A DNA stretch of 64,000 nt from Asterella californica (Eukaryota > Streptophyta > Marchantiopsida > Marchantiales > Aytoniaceae), in assembly GCA_036924285.1 (NCBI GenBank), contig JAYKYS010000004.1, positions 21,236,001-21,300,000 of the forward strand. Reading direction: 5' to 3'. Positions 33,121-44,312 of the stretch are shown one piece after another (the first letter of the stretch is position 1; every line of letters starts with the position of its first letter). The notes beneath the pieces were generated by a model. That model did no database searches. It saw nothing but the letters and a program-made list of their open reading frames with translations, and had not been told where the DNA came from. The position numbers and the translations under genes were made by a program.

Positions 33121-35965
33121 TCCTTTTTGCCAAATGTGCATTTCTTCCATAGCCAGATATCCTGTGTAGCCTAGACAATCTCCACGTCACGTATGATACG
33201 TCAGTGGGTTTTTTTATCAAAATCTGTCTTGCGTCCTTCTTAAGACACTACTTGAACAGAACAAAGCTACCAAAAGGATTGATCCAGTCAAACGGTTTGC
33301 CATCCGCTCATCCGCGTTAGAGGTAATTCTTCATAGAGGAAGTGGAATCAGAATCAGACATATAATCATCTGATTCATGCTCTGTTTCTCATTCTAGTAG
33401 CTATCATTGCTAGAAGTGTCTTCATTGGAGGTGGACATACTATCAATCAAGACTAGTTCAACCAGATAACACTATGTGTTATCGAACTATGAACCGGTAA
33501 GACTATGTGCTTTCAGTCTGAAAATCAAAATGGTGATTACAATCAGATCTCGATGATCATCGACACCATAGAATATTCTAGAACATCTGGAGTGCAAAAT
33601 TTCAATGACAAATTGTAACTGCTCATTTTTAGCATAAGATGATAAGTTAAAAAGAGTATATGCTTGAACTACATTCTAGCATTGACTAGAATTTGATTGG
33701 CAAAGTCAATGCTAGAATTTGAAATTAAGGTTCCTTTAATCTCAATTCATGGTCACTTAGTTAGTCAGTCGACGTACGACATGATCTATTCGGCAAGATA
33801 GTTAGTAGAATCAAGAAATCACCTTTGGAGTTCAAACCAACTTTATGCACTTTGGTAATATTAATGGCATGATACCGCTTGAGTTAATGCTAAACTTAAA
33901 CTGTAACCATCTACACCTCTCAAAGTTTAACAACTACTGCGAGACTTCAGATCGAAGAGTACTAAACTAACACTACAAGTTCTAACGACAACTACAGCAA
34001 ACGCATATATATTTTAAGTTATTAGTTAACTCGAAATATCAATGACTTAAGATAGAAGATAAACCCCCACTACATATATAAATTACCACATAGTTAGTAA
34101 GTCACAACAAGAAATAATCCTGACATAACTTCTATTTGCATTACATGGCAGATTTAGCCATACGATATAAATATATACGCGATCATATAAGATTAAGTTA
34201 ATATATATGTAACATATTTCCACCTATTCTCAAGTCTCTGATCAAACCATTATGCCACAATCATTATAACAAAGTAGTTAGTTAGTATATCTAAAGATAG
34301 TCATTTATGTTCAGGAAAGTAGTTAGTTGAATGAACCAATTCAAGAAGTCGCAATACGATGAGATAAATTCTACCATAAGTTACAATATTTTCACAAGGA
34401 TTCAACGGTTTCCGAAGGAGTGATATCGAAAAACCAGTACTCATGATCATCGATACAATCTCATCAATTTAAATCTCCATTACCAACTTCTCTACTAGTA
34501 GTTGTTGATTATCGACAGATACTACATGATGATAACTTCGAGGGGAGTACAAAAAAAACTCTAATGGTGGGTTAGTCCTCTAACTAACTCTAACAACCTT
34601 AACCACTCTGACTAATGTTAGTCGTCGATCTACTAGAGCTTGGGGCTATATCAACAACCACTACACTAGACTCTCCGTCTATCATCAACCTACAGTATCT
34701 GAGTCGTAGCTTGGTCATCGCAACTAATACATTAACGTGAATTTGTCTTGTGGAACCACTGAACTACATTTTCACATTATCAGATCGTTCTACGACCACC
34801 AAAATATACTTTCAAGAAAACTATGTCGGGTTAAAATTACATATATCCCACTACTCGAATTATAAGTAGACATTTATGGTATTTTCTACTTCTCCATCTA
34901 GTTCTCGTCTGCATTGAAAATTCATTTCTAAAGTACGAGGCACATGTAAATACTCCTTCAAGCACAACAAGTTGGTGATTGCTTCAAACATTACTCCTCG
35001 CTGTTTGTACGGGTCGTCAGCATAGTAGCAAAGAAAAATGAGAAAATGAATGATCATATCATCTCTATTCTCGAATCGTAATTCTACATCTTGCTTCACA
35101 ACTCAATGAAAGAATACTATACACACCATCACATAAACCTTGAACTAGTATGTCAAGTGACAGCATGAAAGCAAAACCACCTTTTTAGTTGACCTCTGCT
35201 TGCCATCCAAGTGCCTGTAGTGATAGACAGACGGCTCATAAGCATCTCAAACAGTTGATCGTTGCTGATTGCCACAGAGAAAGTGGGGCATTCAATTTTT
35301 CTGTATGACTGTTGGCTAAGACGTGTCTAGGCTAACGACACTTCTTTTTATTATTACTGCCATATTTTGTCTTTGCTTCGGTGTCGCTTCTTTAACGTCG
35401 TCGTCGATGTTTATTTTCTCGACTCTCGGCACTGCAACAAAAAGAGCCGAAAGGTACTTTTTTTTCAAGGTTCTGTTGTTTCGGCTATGAATGCCATCTT
35501 GCAGCGGTGGCTCATTCTTCTCCAACTTCTTTTGTTCTCACTCTTCGCAGCTTCGTGGGCTAGGTGCTCTTTCTTTGCAGAGGGTTTGCTATACCGTAGG
35601 TGGCGTGGTCACTACTCTTAGCCTTACGCTAACGCTACTTTCTTTTCCTTCCAACCTCTGTCTGGAGGATCTGGAAGGGTCACTGCTCTATGCATTCTCG
35701 GAAGTTGCCGCTCTTCGACCGCATTCTTGCGGAGACGCTACCGTTGTTGCTTGTGGGATCGGGATGAGGACTGCATATGCCTTTGCAATCCATTGCTCTT
35801 CATCACCTATTTGACAATCTGCTCCTTTTGCTCTAGTCAGCTCTCGTTGCACAACTGTTTGTCCTTGCTACATGACGATTTTTCTTCTACGTCTACGTTT
35901 CGGCTCATTTCGAGAACTACAAGATATTTGCATTTCGTCTTATTGCAGAGCCACTATATTTGTTT
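33121..35965. other. AT-rich intergenic DNA; no gene recognised
   Basis: No supported frames to about 35.3 kb. From 35.3 to 36.2 kb the sequence is pyrimidine-rich and richer in G+C, similar in feel to the leader of Replitron-like copy B, but no alignment could be made by eye. Confidence 0.4.
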
Positions 35966-36865
35966 TGTAAGCCGATCTGTCTCTCACCCGTGGACCTATG
36001 TGCAAGCTCAAGTCGACTAACCCTCGTCGCTCACATCTTCGTAAGACACTTGCTCACTTTATGTCTTTCTTCTCCACACAGAAAACACCCCGAGTTCTTC
36101 TCCAGATTCTTACGACTACACTCTACTTCTTCCTCAAACTCCAATCGAAATTCTCTTTTTGCAAGATCAGCGATAACTATCACCGAATAGCCTTGAGAAA
36201 TCTTGCTCAACATCAATTTTCACTCTTGCTGACCTTCCATGACGATGATTCGTGATACATCTCTCTCACTATGTAGCTTGTTTGACACTTTTGATCACTC
36301 GACCATCCTCACACTTAGCAGTCTCTCACATTCTTAAGTAGAAGCTTTACTTGTCAACTCTCAACCTTACAGATCGAACAAAATCCTCTTCAAGAATTTT
36401 GAAGTTCCTTCACTCGTTCACTTCAGTATGCGATATCACGGATTTGACCCCCCCTTTGCTTCGAATATAATAACTCAAGTTCTACTCATCAATTTATGCA
36501 TGGTTTGGGTGCCTAGATAGCTTATCTTGCAAGCTATGAGCATGGAAGATTTCAAGTTCTAACTCCGAAAACTGAAAATATGAGCATGACTATAAACTCT
36601 TTGCCGAGAGCTCACTATTTGATAACGAAAAACTCACAAAAAACCCCCCTCAACTTCCGAACGACATAACTCTCTCCTTACAAATGGTCTCTCGCAGATA
36701 TAAAGCTCGTTGGAAAGCTTATCTTGCCCTCTATAACAAAGTGTACGTACAAAGATTTTGAACTCATGTTCAAAAACTGACATGAATGTACTAAAGACTA
36801 AATATGAATCTTTGTATCGAGGTCTTGGCAACGGAACCAAAATGTAAGCCGGTCTATCTCTCACC
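35966..36865 (+). repeat. Duplicated 24-nt motif (TGTAAGCCG-TCT-TCTCTCACCC) about 876 bp apart
   Basis: The motif is at 35966-35989 and 36842-36865 with two differences. The sequence between (notably 36500-36840) has the 'AAGCTCGTTGGAAAGCTTATC' style seen in plant LTR leaders. These may be the starts of two related LTRs, but the downstream sequences do not align well. Confidence 0.35.
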
Positions 36866-38120
36866 CAAGGGTACCTAAGATGACTAGGATTACTAGTGCA
36901 CCATAATTACAAAACAGTTACATCCCTGCTCACTTCACTCCCCTCTCTGACTCGTATGATCACATCGTTCTCCCTAATAACGTTCTTGCAAACAAGTTCT
37001 AATCCCACTGTTAACATCGCATTGCACAATACTCAAAGACTCCCAAGGTCTGCAATGCTCAATTTACTCATCGACAGAAAAATGAAAGTGTCTTCCACCC
37101 TCTCAACTCTTCCTTATATACTCTACAACTTCTTACCATGGTAACTTTTATTAAGTTACGTTATCTCATGGTAAGTACGCAATCCAAAATAGTAAAATTT
37201 CTAAAGGCTACTAAGACTTAAGAATAGCACAAACATTACTTGTTCTACTTTACTAAAGTAAGAGATTCTCTTACTTTAGTTTTTTCAAGGTGTTAACTTT
37301 TCGTACTATCTAATAAGAAGATGACAACAAACTAATATGTCTTTTGAAGAGCATCTTTAGATATTTGTGCATGACTTTCTTTCATGCATCCAATCAGAGA
37401 TGGTCAACAAAGTTACATACTTTTGAGAAGCATATTTAGAGCTCCGCACTTGTCACATAGTGCCATAGTGAAAACTCTAATAGTGTCTTCAACTTAGTTA
37501 TAACTATCTCAATTAATTATGACTAGTTTTGATAACTCTAGATTTGGACCCGACGAGCAGTCAAAGGTACTATAGCTATTGCTCTGTACATGCAGTTATC
37601 TTCTTTTTCTGCCTAACTTCTTCTTTGTGCGTAGGCTAGACAACGGAGTAGAAGCTTTCACTATCAGTAGAAGAACGAGCATTTGAGAGTCTTCATCCTG
37701 ATATATATTGTAAACACTTTTCATTGACACATGTTTATTCCGCACCTTTCCTATTCTGCCAGAGGAAAAGAATTTTACAGTGTTCTTATGTATCTTGCGT
37801 AGTTATAGGGGGATTGCTTCAAGCAGTTCATTGTGTTCATCGTCATATATATTGTCAACAGTTTTGAATGAAGGAACGTTCTGCCGGAGGAAAAGAACAT
37901 TACGGAGGTCAATCTAAGAGGATGTATGTTACGTATTGAGGACTATTGTGTTCTACCGGGGCGGAAAGAAATATTAAGTCCACAGTGTATCATCTTCGGT
38001 ACGAACGAATAAAAGTACTGCAGTGTTGAACCGAAGGGGAAGTGTAAGTCCGGACTCTGGAAATAAAATCTCTTAACTATACGTTAATGACGAATCATTT
38101 CAACGCGTGCTGGCAGTATT
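36866..38120. other. AT-rich intergenic DNA; no gene recognised
   Basis: Nothing supported in either strand. Confidence 0.45.
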
Positions 38121-39696
38121 AGTTGTAATGCAATATGACCTCGCAGAAAACGGCCCACTCCAACGCCCTTATTTCCCGCTACGAAACATTCTTTTGTTCA
38201 CTGCGCTCTGCACAATGCACCTAAAAACACGAACAAATATTATGACAGCGAGAGATCGAAGCGCAAAGAGTTAATACCGGAATTTTCATTGACCACCACT
38301 TCACAACATGCTAGCAGTGAATATCATCCCCCACGACCTTGTACAGGCAGCAAGTAGGGCCGTAGCATGTGGAGAAAGGCGCAGTTAAAAGATTGATTGC
38401 CGTTCATTTAGCAGTAATCCATGATTCAAGAAGACGCTGTCAGACCACTATAATGATACCTTCGCGCTAAATTAAATTGTCATTATTTAACCGCCGGCTG
38501 GGGCGTTCTTATTACTTGCGTGTTCACCAAGTTGCCAGCTTGTAAACTTCACCGGATTTAAACGGCGGCCTCGAGTATTCACGTAAATCAAAATGATTAG
38601 AACGTCCGGTCCGCACGCCGTTGTTCTCCAAACATACCGCACCCTAACCACACGTCGTAACCTTGCAAACATGACGTTCTCTTCAAGTTGTCACCTTGCG
38701 AACGGGAACGGTTTCACCGAGACAACGTGCCTGGTCGCGACAAGCCTTCTTGCTCTTTGACCTCGTTCGTTCTTGCCTCGTTCAAATGGTGCTTTCCTTT
38801 GCTTGTTTCTGCTTTGGTTCGCTTCGCTTCTCGAGACCACCTTGCTGCTCACAAGTTTTGTTAGCGATAGCGATACAATGCTGGAACCACCATCGACCTG
38901 CTGCGATGTTTTTTTTTCTTTCGCTATGATCGATTCGTCCACCGTCATTTTTGCTTTTGTTTCCTCCCATGTTCTTTGTAATCATTCTTGCAGACCGGGT
39001 TGCTGTTGAGAGCGGTACCTCGACTGCTCCGAAGAGGTCAGAAGGTGCTGGGATAAACCTGCAACTGCGCGAGGACCTAGGTCGCTCGCTTGTTTCGCTA
39101 TCAGTGATATGCAGCAAGGTGTGCAAGCACGCGAGGACCTTGCTCGCTCGCTTCTTTCGGTACCAATGTGAAGGACTTTCGCTCCTACGTTCTTGCCGTT
39201 GGTGAGATCGTCATTGCTGATAGTGCTCGCTGCACTCCTGCAATGAGTAGACGTGCTGCGATATGCCGCCCTGCTGCTGATCCTGCAAGTCGCAGACGAT
39301 GCCGATCCTCTATCGTCATCTGCTGTCAAACTCAATGCGTGTTAAATCGACTGCATACTTTTGGACCCGCCGCGGATTAAAGTTGACAACCAGCCACAAT
39401 ATAAGTTGTCCTCGCTGGAGGACTACTTTTTGTATCCTCTGTGGTATGTTAGACCTGCTAGTTGATGGCTGCAAGTCCTCGAATGTTGTTCATGAAGCCA
39501 ATGATGATCTTGCCAATGAGGACCTGTTGTCTATTCCCTCCACTCCTGCTGCGCGAGTTGCTTCCGCTGTTGAACTTCTGTCTGTTTCGTCTAGTCTTGT
39601 AGCTGTTCCGTGCAGTGCTCGAGAGGACTTGCAAGACCACGGTTTTGACTGTTTCGAGGCTGTGTGCTCTCACTCGTCTTTGCCGTGTTCTGTTGA

Positions 39697-40203
39697 TCAT
39701 TTTCGGAGACCTCTGAGTTTACCCCCGTATCCTATTATTGCAGAACTGTTCTGTCCTTCTCGGATGTAGAGTTGTACAGGTATAGGTCTTATGTTTATCT
39801 TGATTTTCATTACACTTGTGTCCCACCCGAATTTCTACTTCCTGGGTTGGACTATGTTCTCGTTTGTAAGTCGTTCTCCATACCTCAAACTTGTCCTTTC
39901 TATTATATCCAAACTGAACGAGCTTGGATTGTATTGCGTGATTGTAACTCGAACTTGTTTTCCTATCCCAAATTCCTTCAGCTTAACAGTGATCCTCGTC
40001 TTCTGAAACCTACAGTTGTTGTTGAGTATTGTTTAGACTATATCCATTGCATCTGTCAGGACGTAGATCCCAAGGTTTTTAGGTTTGCTTGTAAACACTT
40101 CCCTTTTCGACATGCTACTCAGACGAGCAACAAGAGCGCATCATCAGACGCTGTCACCTCTGACGATAACAACACGTCGGGTATCCATCCTCAAACGACT
40201 TGA
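39697..40203 (+). CDS. Upstream conserved frame of the Replitron-like transposase, copy B
   Basis: An open frame without an obvious ATG runs from 39697 to a TGA at 40201. From DVELYRYRSYVYLDFHY onward it aligns with copy A: YVYLDF with YIYLDLDF, ERAWIVLRDCN with TY-stop-LILQGTD, LFSYPKFLQL with MFTYPRLFVD, and DPKVFRFACKHFP with DPSKFRYLCPHFL. Conservation between two diverged copies shows it is protein-coding. It overlaps the HUH frame, which continues one nucleotide later. It may be the N-terminal part of the same protein, reached by an intron or frameshift, or a separate overlapping ORF. Another frame (39299-39769) just upstream may carry more of the N-terminus; its S/P-rich, acidic content resembles 27946-28185 in copy A. 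Confidence 0.6.
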   Translation, partial: SFSETSEFTPVSYYCRTVLSFSDVELYRYRSYVYLDFHYTCVPPEFLLPGLDYVLVCKSFSIPQTCPFYYIQTERAWIVLRDCNSNLFSYPKFLQLNSDPRLLKPTVVVEYCLDYIHCICQDVDPKVFRFACKHFPFRHATQTSNKSASSDAVTSDDNNTSGIHPQTT

Positions 40204-41122
40204 GCTCTCTGTTACTGTCAATTGTACCGGAGCGGACCTTGATGTGGAAAAGTGTTGGCTCCTTCTCTGTCGCTTCTTTGAGGATGAGTGCAACAGCGGT
40301 TTGCTTTCCATCGAAAGAGAGGGAACTCTTTTGCATCTGCATGTGCAAGGTGTTATTGAGGCTAGCAGTAGTTTACATGTGAAGCAACGTTTGGTCGAAG
40401 TTCTTGGGTGGAAGGGAGTCGATAGATCCGTAGGAGGAGAAGTTTGTGTCAAACCTTTGACTAACCGTGGCCTACATACCTTTGTAGGTATGGTGGGCTA
40501 CTGCATGAAGGACAAGGCTGAGACTCATCGTAAATCGTCAATGAAAAAAGTACTGACAGTATGCTTCAGGATGGAGAAGAGCTGTTTACTTTTTTCGGTG
40601 CCGCAGATACAAAAAAACCGCGTGGAATTGAACCACAACAATATCTTCCAACGGACCCTCCAGTTTAACAAATACAGGAGCAGGCATCCATTAGGTACAA
40701 CTTTGAGAACCTGCCTGAGGTCCATGATTAAATCCGGTAAGTATAGTCCTTCTTGTAGACGGCTGATGGCATGTGGAATCCAGAAAACCAAGAGTGACTC
40801 TCTATGGAAGGCTATTGTTCACCCTGAAAGTATCACTATAGCAGACATCGACAACGTTTTTTTTGCACAAACGTGCGCTCGATACTTTACAGTAGAACAA
40901 TCTGACACCGACCTTGTCAACGACGATGAGGAGTATATTCTGACGGCGTCTCTTTGTCTGCAAAGAACCAAGACGGTACTCAACTTTGAGAAAGTGCACG
41001 CCTTACTTGAATACATGCACGTATGTAGTGCATTGGAGCGTAACCTTGGGGCAAACAGAGCGTTCGAAGATATTTTTTGTACTATATATCGTCTTCGTTT
41101 TCTGTCGCCTCAATGTCAGTAA
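40085..41122 (+). CDS. HUH/Y1 Rep-type transposase (Replitron-like), copy B, 345-codon open frame
   Basis: The HUH pair is His84-Leu-His86 (40334-40342, LLHLHVQGV). The single catalytic Tyr is Tyr139 (40499-40501) in GYCMKD, with Lys142 in the Y-x-x-K register of Rep proteins. The HUH motif follows a basic stretch (LLRRATR, RRVSILKR) and LELSVTVNCTG, the likely first beta strand. A C-terminal region of about 200 residues (RTLQFNKYRS, TTLRTCLRSMIKSGKYS, KAIVHPESI, HALLEYMHVCSALERNLG) has no helicase motifs. Rep proteins with these features nick single-stranded DNA and drive rolling-circle-type replication. The lack of a RepHel fusion separates it from Helitrons and matches Replitrons. No stop interrupts the frame, so it could be functional if the upstream frame is joined to it. 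The true start is unknown. Confidence 0.8.
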   Translation: MLVNTSLFDMLLRRATRAHHQTLSPLTITTRRVSILKRLELSVTVNCTGADLDVEKCWLLLCRFFEDECNSGLLSIEREGTLLHLHVQGVIEASSSLHVKQRLVEVLGWKGVDRSVGGEVCVKPLTNRGLHTFVGMVGYCMKDKAETHRKSSMKKVLTVCFRMEKSCLLFSVPQIQKNRVELNHNNIFQRTLQFNKYRSRHPLGTTLRTCLRSMIKSGKYSPSCRRLMACGIQKTKSDSLWKAIVHPESITIADIDNVFFAQTCARYFTVEQSDTDLVNDDEEYILTASLCLQRTKTVLNFEKVHALLEYMHVCSALERNLGANRAFEDIFCTIYRLRFLSPQCQ

Positions 41123-41299
41123 ATGCCACCGCTCACTTTCATTTTCTGTAGTTTTCTGTCACGCAGCGTGCGAGAGCAGAGGCTAGCGGAGGGAGCCAAG
41201 AGACTACTCACTGAGTACAGTCCGTGACCACTTTCGTCTCAACAGTAGTGTTTGCTTACTGCTGTTCTATTCCAGTCGTTCTGCCCTGTAAAATGTACA

Positions 41300-41332
41300 A
41301 ACTGTATATAATGGTGGACTGTATATACAGTT
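41300..41332. repeat. Perfect 11-bp hairpin 3' of the copy B transposase
   Basis: AACTGTATATA and TATATACAGTT flank an 11-nt loop, 180 bp after the stop codon. It occupies the same relative position as the hairpins downstream of copy A. Confidence 0.65.
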
Positions 41333-41499
41333 AGCCTTACAATTTTGCTGTCCTTTTATACTGTCTGTTTTGTCCTCAAATATATCCTGCACAGTTTGGA
41401 ACTGTGTTACTTATCGATAGAATTAACCTCCTGTCGTTGTTCGCACTGTTCCTTTCGTCACTTGTAATAAACGCGAAGGTTATCAGTTGTAATACTTGT

Positions 41500-44310
41500 G
41501 GTGTCCAAGAGACCGTGTAAATAGTCTATCAATCGATCAGAGTCAGTGACTTCTGGTCTGTCGTCCATGATTTTTGAGAGCGCACGCGCTGTCCATTCGC
41601 GAGAGTGAACCCACAAATCGAACAGCACCGAAAAGAAGAATGACTAACAGATACTTCTGGAACAAGGGCAAAGCCACGTGAATGAGGACAGAATGCTTGA
41701 TGTAATTACTGCAGCTGGAGTCCGGAATAAAACAAAAAAGAAAATTGCAGCAAGAGCATCAGTTTATGCATTAGAAACCTCTGCTATAATAACCACAACA
41801 TGAAATTTTTGAAAAGTAAAATGACGGTTCCGCTGACTCCTCTCATCGAATGTGCACATAGGTGAATAAACAAGCCCATCAGTGAATAAATACGTTAGTA
41901 ATGAAATCTCAGTGAATAAGTAAATAAGTAAGGCTCATCATCACTATCGGTTGGATCTTTGCGAGCCAACGAGTGCTCAAAAAAGATAAATGATCATCGA
42001 TCATTTCACGTCTTCATCAGACTTCGATCCTCTTCCATGAATCTCTACCTCACGTTGCATGATGGATAATTGCTATCACAATACCGAACAAAAGAGAACC
42101 AGCAAAACAGTAAGTGATGTGATCAAGCGACATAATAAGTGAGAAGATCGAAGATCATACAAGATAGGAATTGAAAAGATCAAGTGAAACTCACCTATTT
42201 ATCCGATCTTCACGTGACCATAACTAGCTCTGTCGTTTAGAAAGGTTTAAAAACACTCACTTTGTTAAATAAGATCAGTATCTGCAAGGATAATTCACAT
42301 GCTTCTCGCGTTAATATATGCAAATTCGTCTAGATACAGCGTGTAACATAATATTATGGAGCATGCATGAAATTTCTATATGCCTTTAACGATCAGATGG
42401 ACCAATGATTTTACACAAAGCTCTTTGTCGTTTATTACACTTTAAATGACTAACCTTAGTTCGAACTTACAGCATTCAATGTGCCGCCACTAGATATTGA
42501 CTATATTCCACTATGATGATAAGATCACCGTATCTTTCTTGTTAAGCATCTGACGGCTGAATCATAAATCGCCAAACTCTGATCTCAAACATCGAAACTA
42601 ATCCGTAATAGTAAGTCTTGAGATTCCAATCTCTAACTGTAGTGTCGCAGGATTACTCCTTTTGCCCATTTAGTATACAAGATATCGTTCCCACAGAGGA
42701 TTTGCACAAGTAACACTATTCTAAGTTCTAAGATCGGTTCAAACACACAAACACACAAGTTTTGTCTAGAAATCCTGTCTTCTCACAAAACCACACGGCT
42801 TCCAGACCCTTCAAAAGGTGCCCTGTCTAAACAAACAACTACTAACTAAAATATCACACAACTATCTACAGAGAAGCTCGGGAAGACGCTTCCTGCTTCC
42901 AGGTCACTTCTTCCGGTCTTCTCAGTACCGTCTTCCCGAAGCAATTCTCGGTTTCTGGAGATTCAACTCGGCTTCTCACACCTCCAGAAGACTGCTCCTA
43001 CTTCGTAGAAGTCGACTAGCAACGGCTGTTACACCTTACTCGCCCACATTCCAACGGGTTAGATTAATCACAGGGTGTATGCCCCCTGTAGCCTTCCCAA
43101 GCTTCTGCTTACAGAAACGGTCTTCTTGCAGCACTACAACGACATTCATCATCACGGAAGCTCAATAGAAGTCTCGGAAGCTCACTAGAAGAAGGTAAGA
43201 AGATGCGGAAGATGAGGGAAGATGGGGAAGAAGAGAAAATCCAAACGAGAGAAAGACAAGATAAGAATAAGAAATTAAGACTCCGACAGGCTTCTAGTCC
43301 GGATCCTGACTAACAAGCCATCCCTGCTTGTAATAGTTTGGGGAGGAAGACAACAAACGTGCATACAGTTACACAGTCTTCTACTTGAGGATGTCGTCTT
43401 CTGTTGTAGGAAGAAGGCTTCTTTCTTCTTCTCTCGCTGCTCCGACTACTCTGTCTTCTGGGATCCATTACCCATAAGACTGTCCGTACGTAGATCCGAA
43501 GTGCTCCACTGGACGAGCCAAGCTGCGAATCTGCACAACTGCTGACAGTCACCGCCACTCAAGAAGAATGCTTCCCATGCACAATCGGGAGTGAATTCAA
43601 AGAAATCCACCACCTCCAAGACACAGGCAAAGCTTCTGCACTCAAATCAGCAATCCATTCACCGAGAAGAAGGCACATTGGTGTTGGGAAGCTCACTCCC
43701 TCTACTTTCTGCTCCTACTCCTCGACACACCAGTCTAGCCAGCAGGACTACACGAGGATGCCGTTCCCTGCTCCTAAACTATCCATTATCTCCATCTACA
43801 TCTTCGAACCATTGCTGGCAACGAGCATGCAGACCCCTCCGGTGTAATCCCAATCTATTTGTATGTCTCTAGTATCGGGTGTAGTGTGTGTGCGCACAGT
43901 AGTGTACATCAAAAATTACTAATGTACTTAGTGCGCCCCTCATCTGTAAAATGTGCTCCTACTCACAGTGAGGCATATGTGTGCTAATGTGCCACTGGCA
44001 CCGTAAAATGTGTGTGAGTGCAAGGTTGAAAATCTACACTATGATCCTACTTATGCATCTGCCTTGGGCGCAGAGGGAATCCCGTCCAATCCTCGACTAC
44101 AACCAGGGAGAGATGGGCACTGTCAGAAGGCTACCACCCCACATGCAAGCGGTTCCCCTTCCTAATTAGCCATCCACCTTACTACTCCTGCGTTGCCTAC
44201 TTTGCCACATGGTCACCTATCTAATATTACACCAAAACTGCCACCTCCTAAGATAGCATGTTCAATTCCTACTAAGTCTGGACAAGTCAACTTGTCTTCC
44301 GCGCTTTGCT
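41500..44310. other. Intergenic DNA; GTCTTC/GAAGAC-rich from 42.8 kb
   Basis: 41.5-42.8 kb is AT-rich without supported frames. From 42.83 kb the sequence becomes rich in CTTC/GAAG and the hexamer GTCTTC or its complement. No gene is recognised before the pseudogene at 44.3 kb. Confidence 0.4.
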
Positions 44311-44312
44311 GC

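Larger units (their letters stand above)
38121..41493 (+). mobile_element. Replitron-like (HUH/Y1) element copy B, approximate limits
   Basis: A G+C-rich block containing an N-terminal conserved frame (39697-40203), a HUH transposase frame (40085-41122), a downstream perfect hairpin (41300-41332) and the AATAAACGCGA signal (41466-41476) shared with copy A. The limits given are the two occurrences of AGTTGTAAT (38121 and 41485), a weak candidate for the short direct repeats reported for Replitrons. The true ends could lie elsewhere between 38.1-38.7 and 41.48-41.65 kb. Confidence 0.5.

Noticed and set aside
33551..33562. CGATGATCATCG and similar GATCATC palindromes at 33.5, 34.4 and 42.0 kb
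   Set aside because: They are single short palindromes without array structure, unlike the 50-kb and 54-kb blocks.
38691..39335. Overlapping frames in the leader of copy B as separate genes
   Set aside because: All frames are open here because of high G+C and low stop density. None aligns with copy A.
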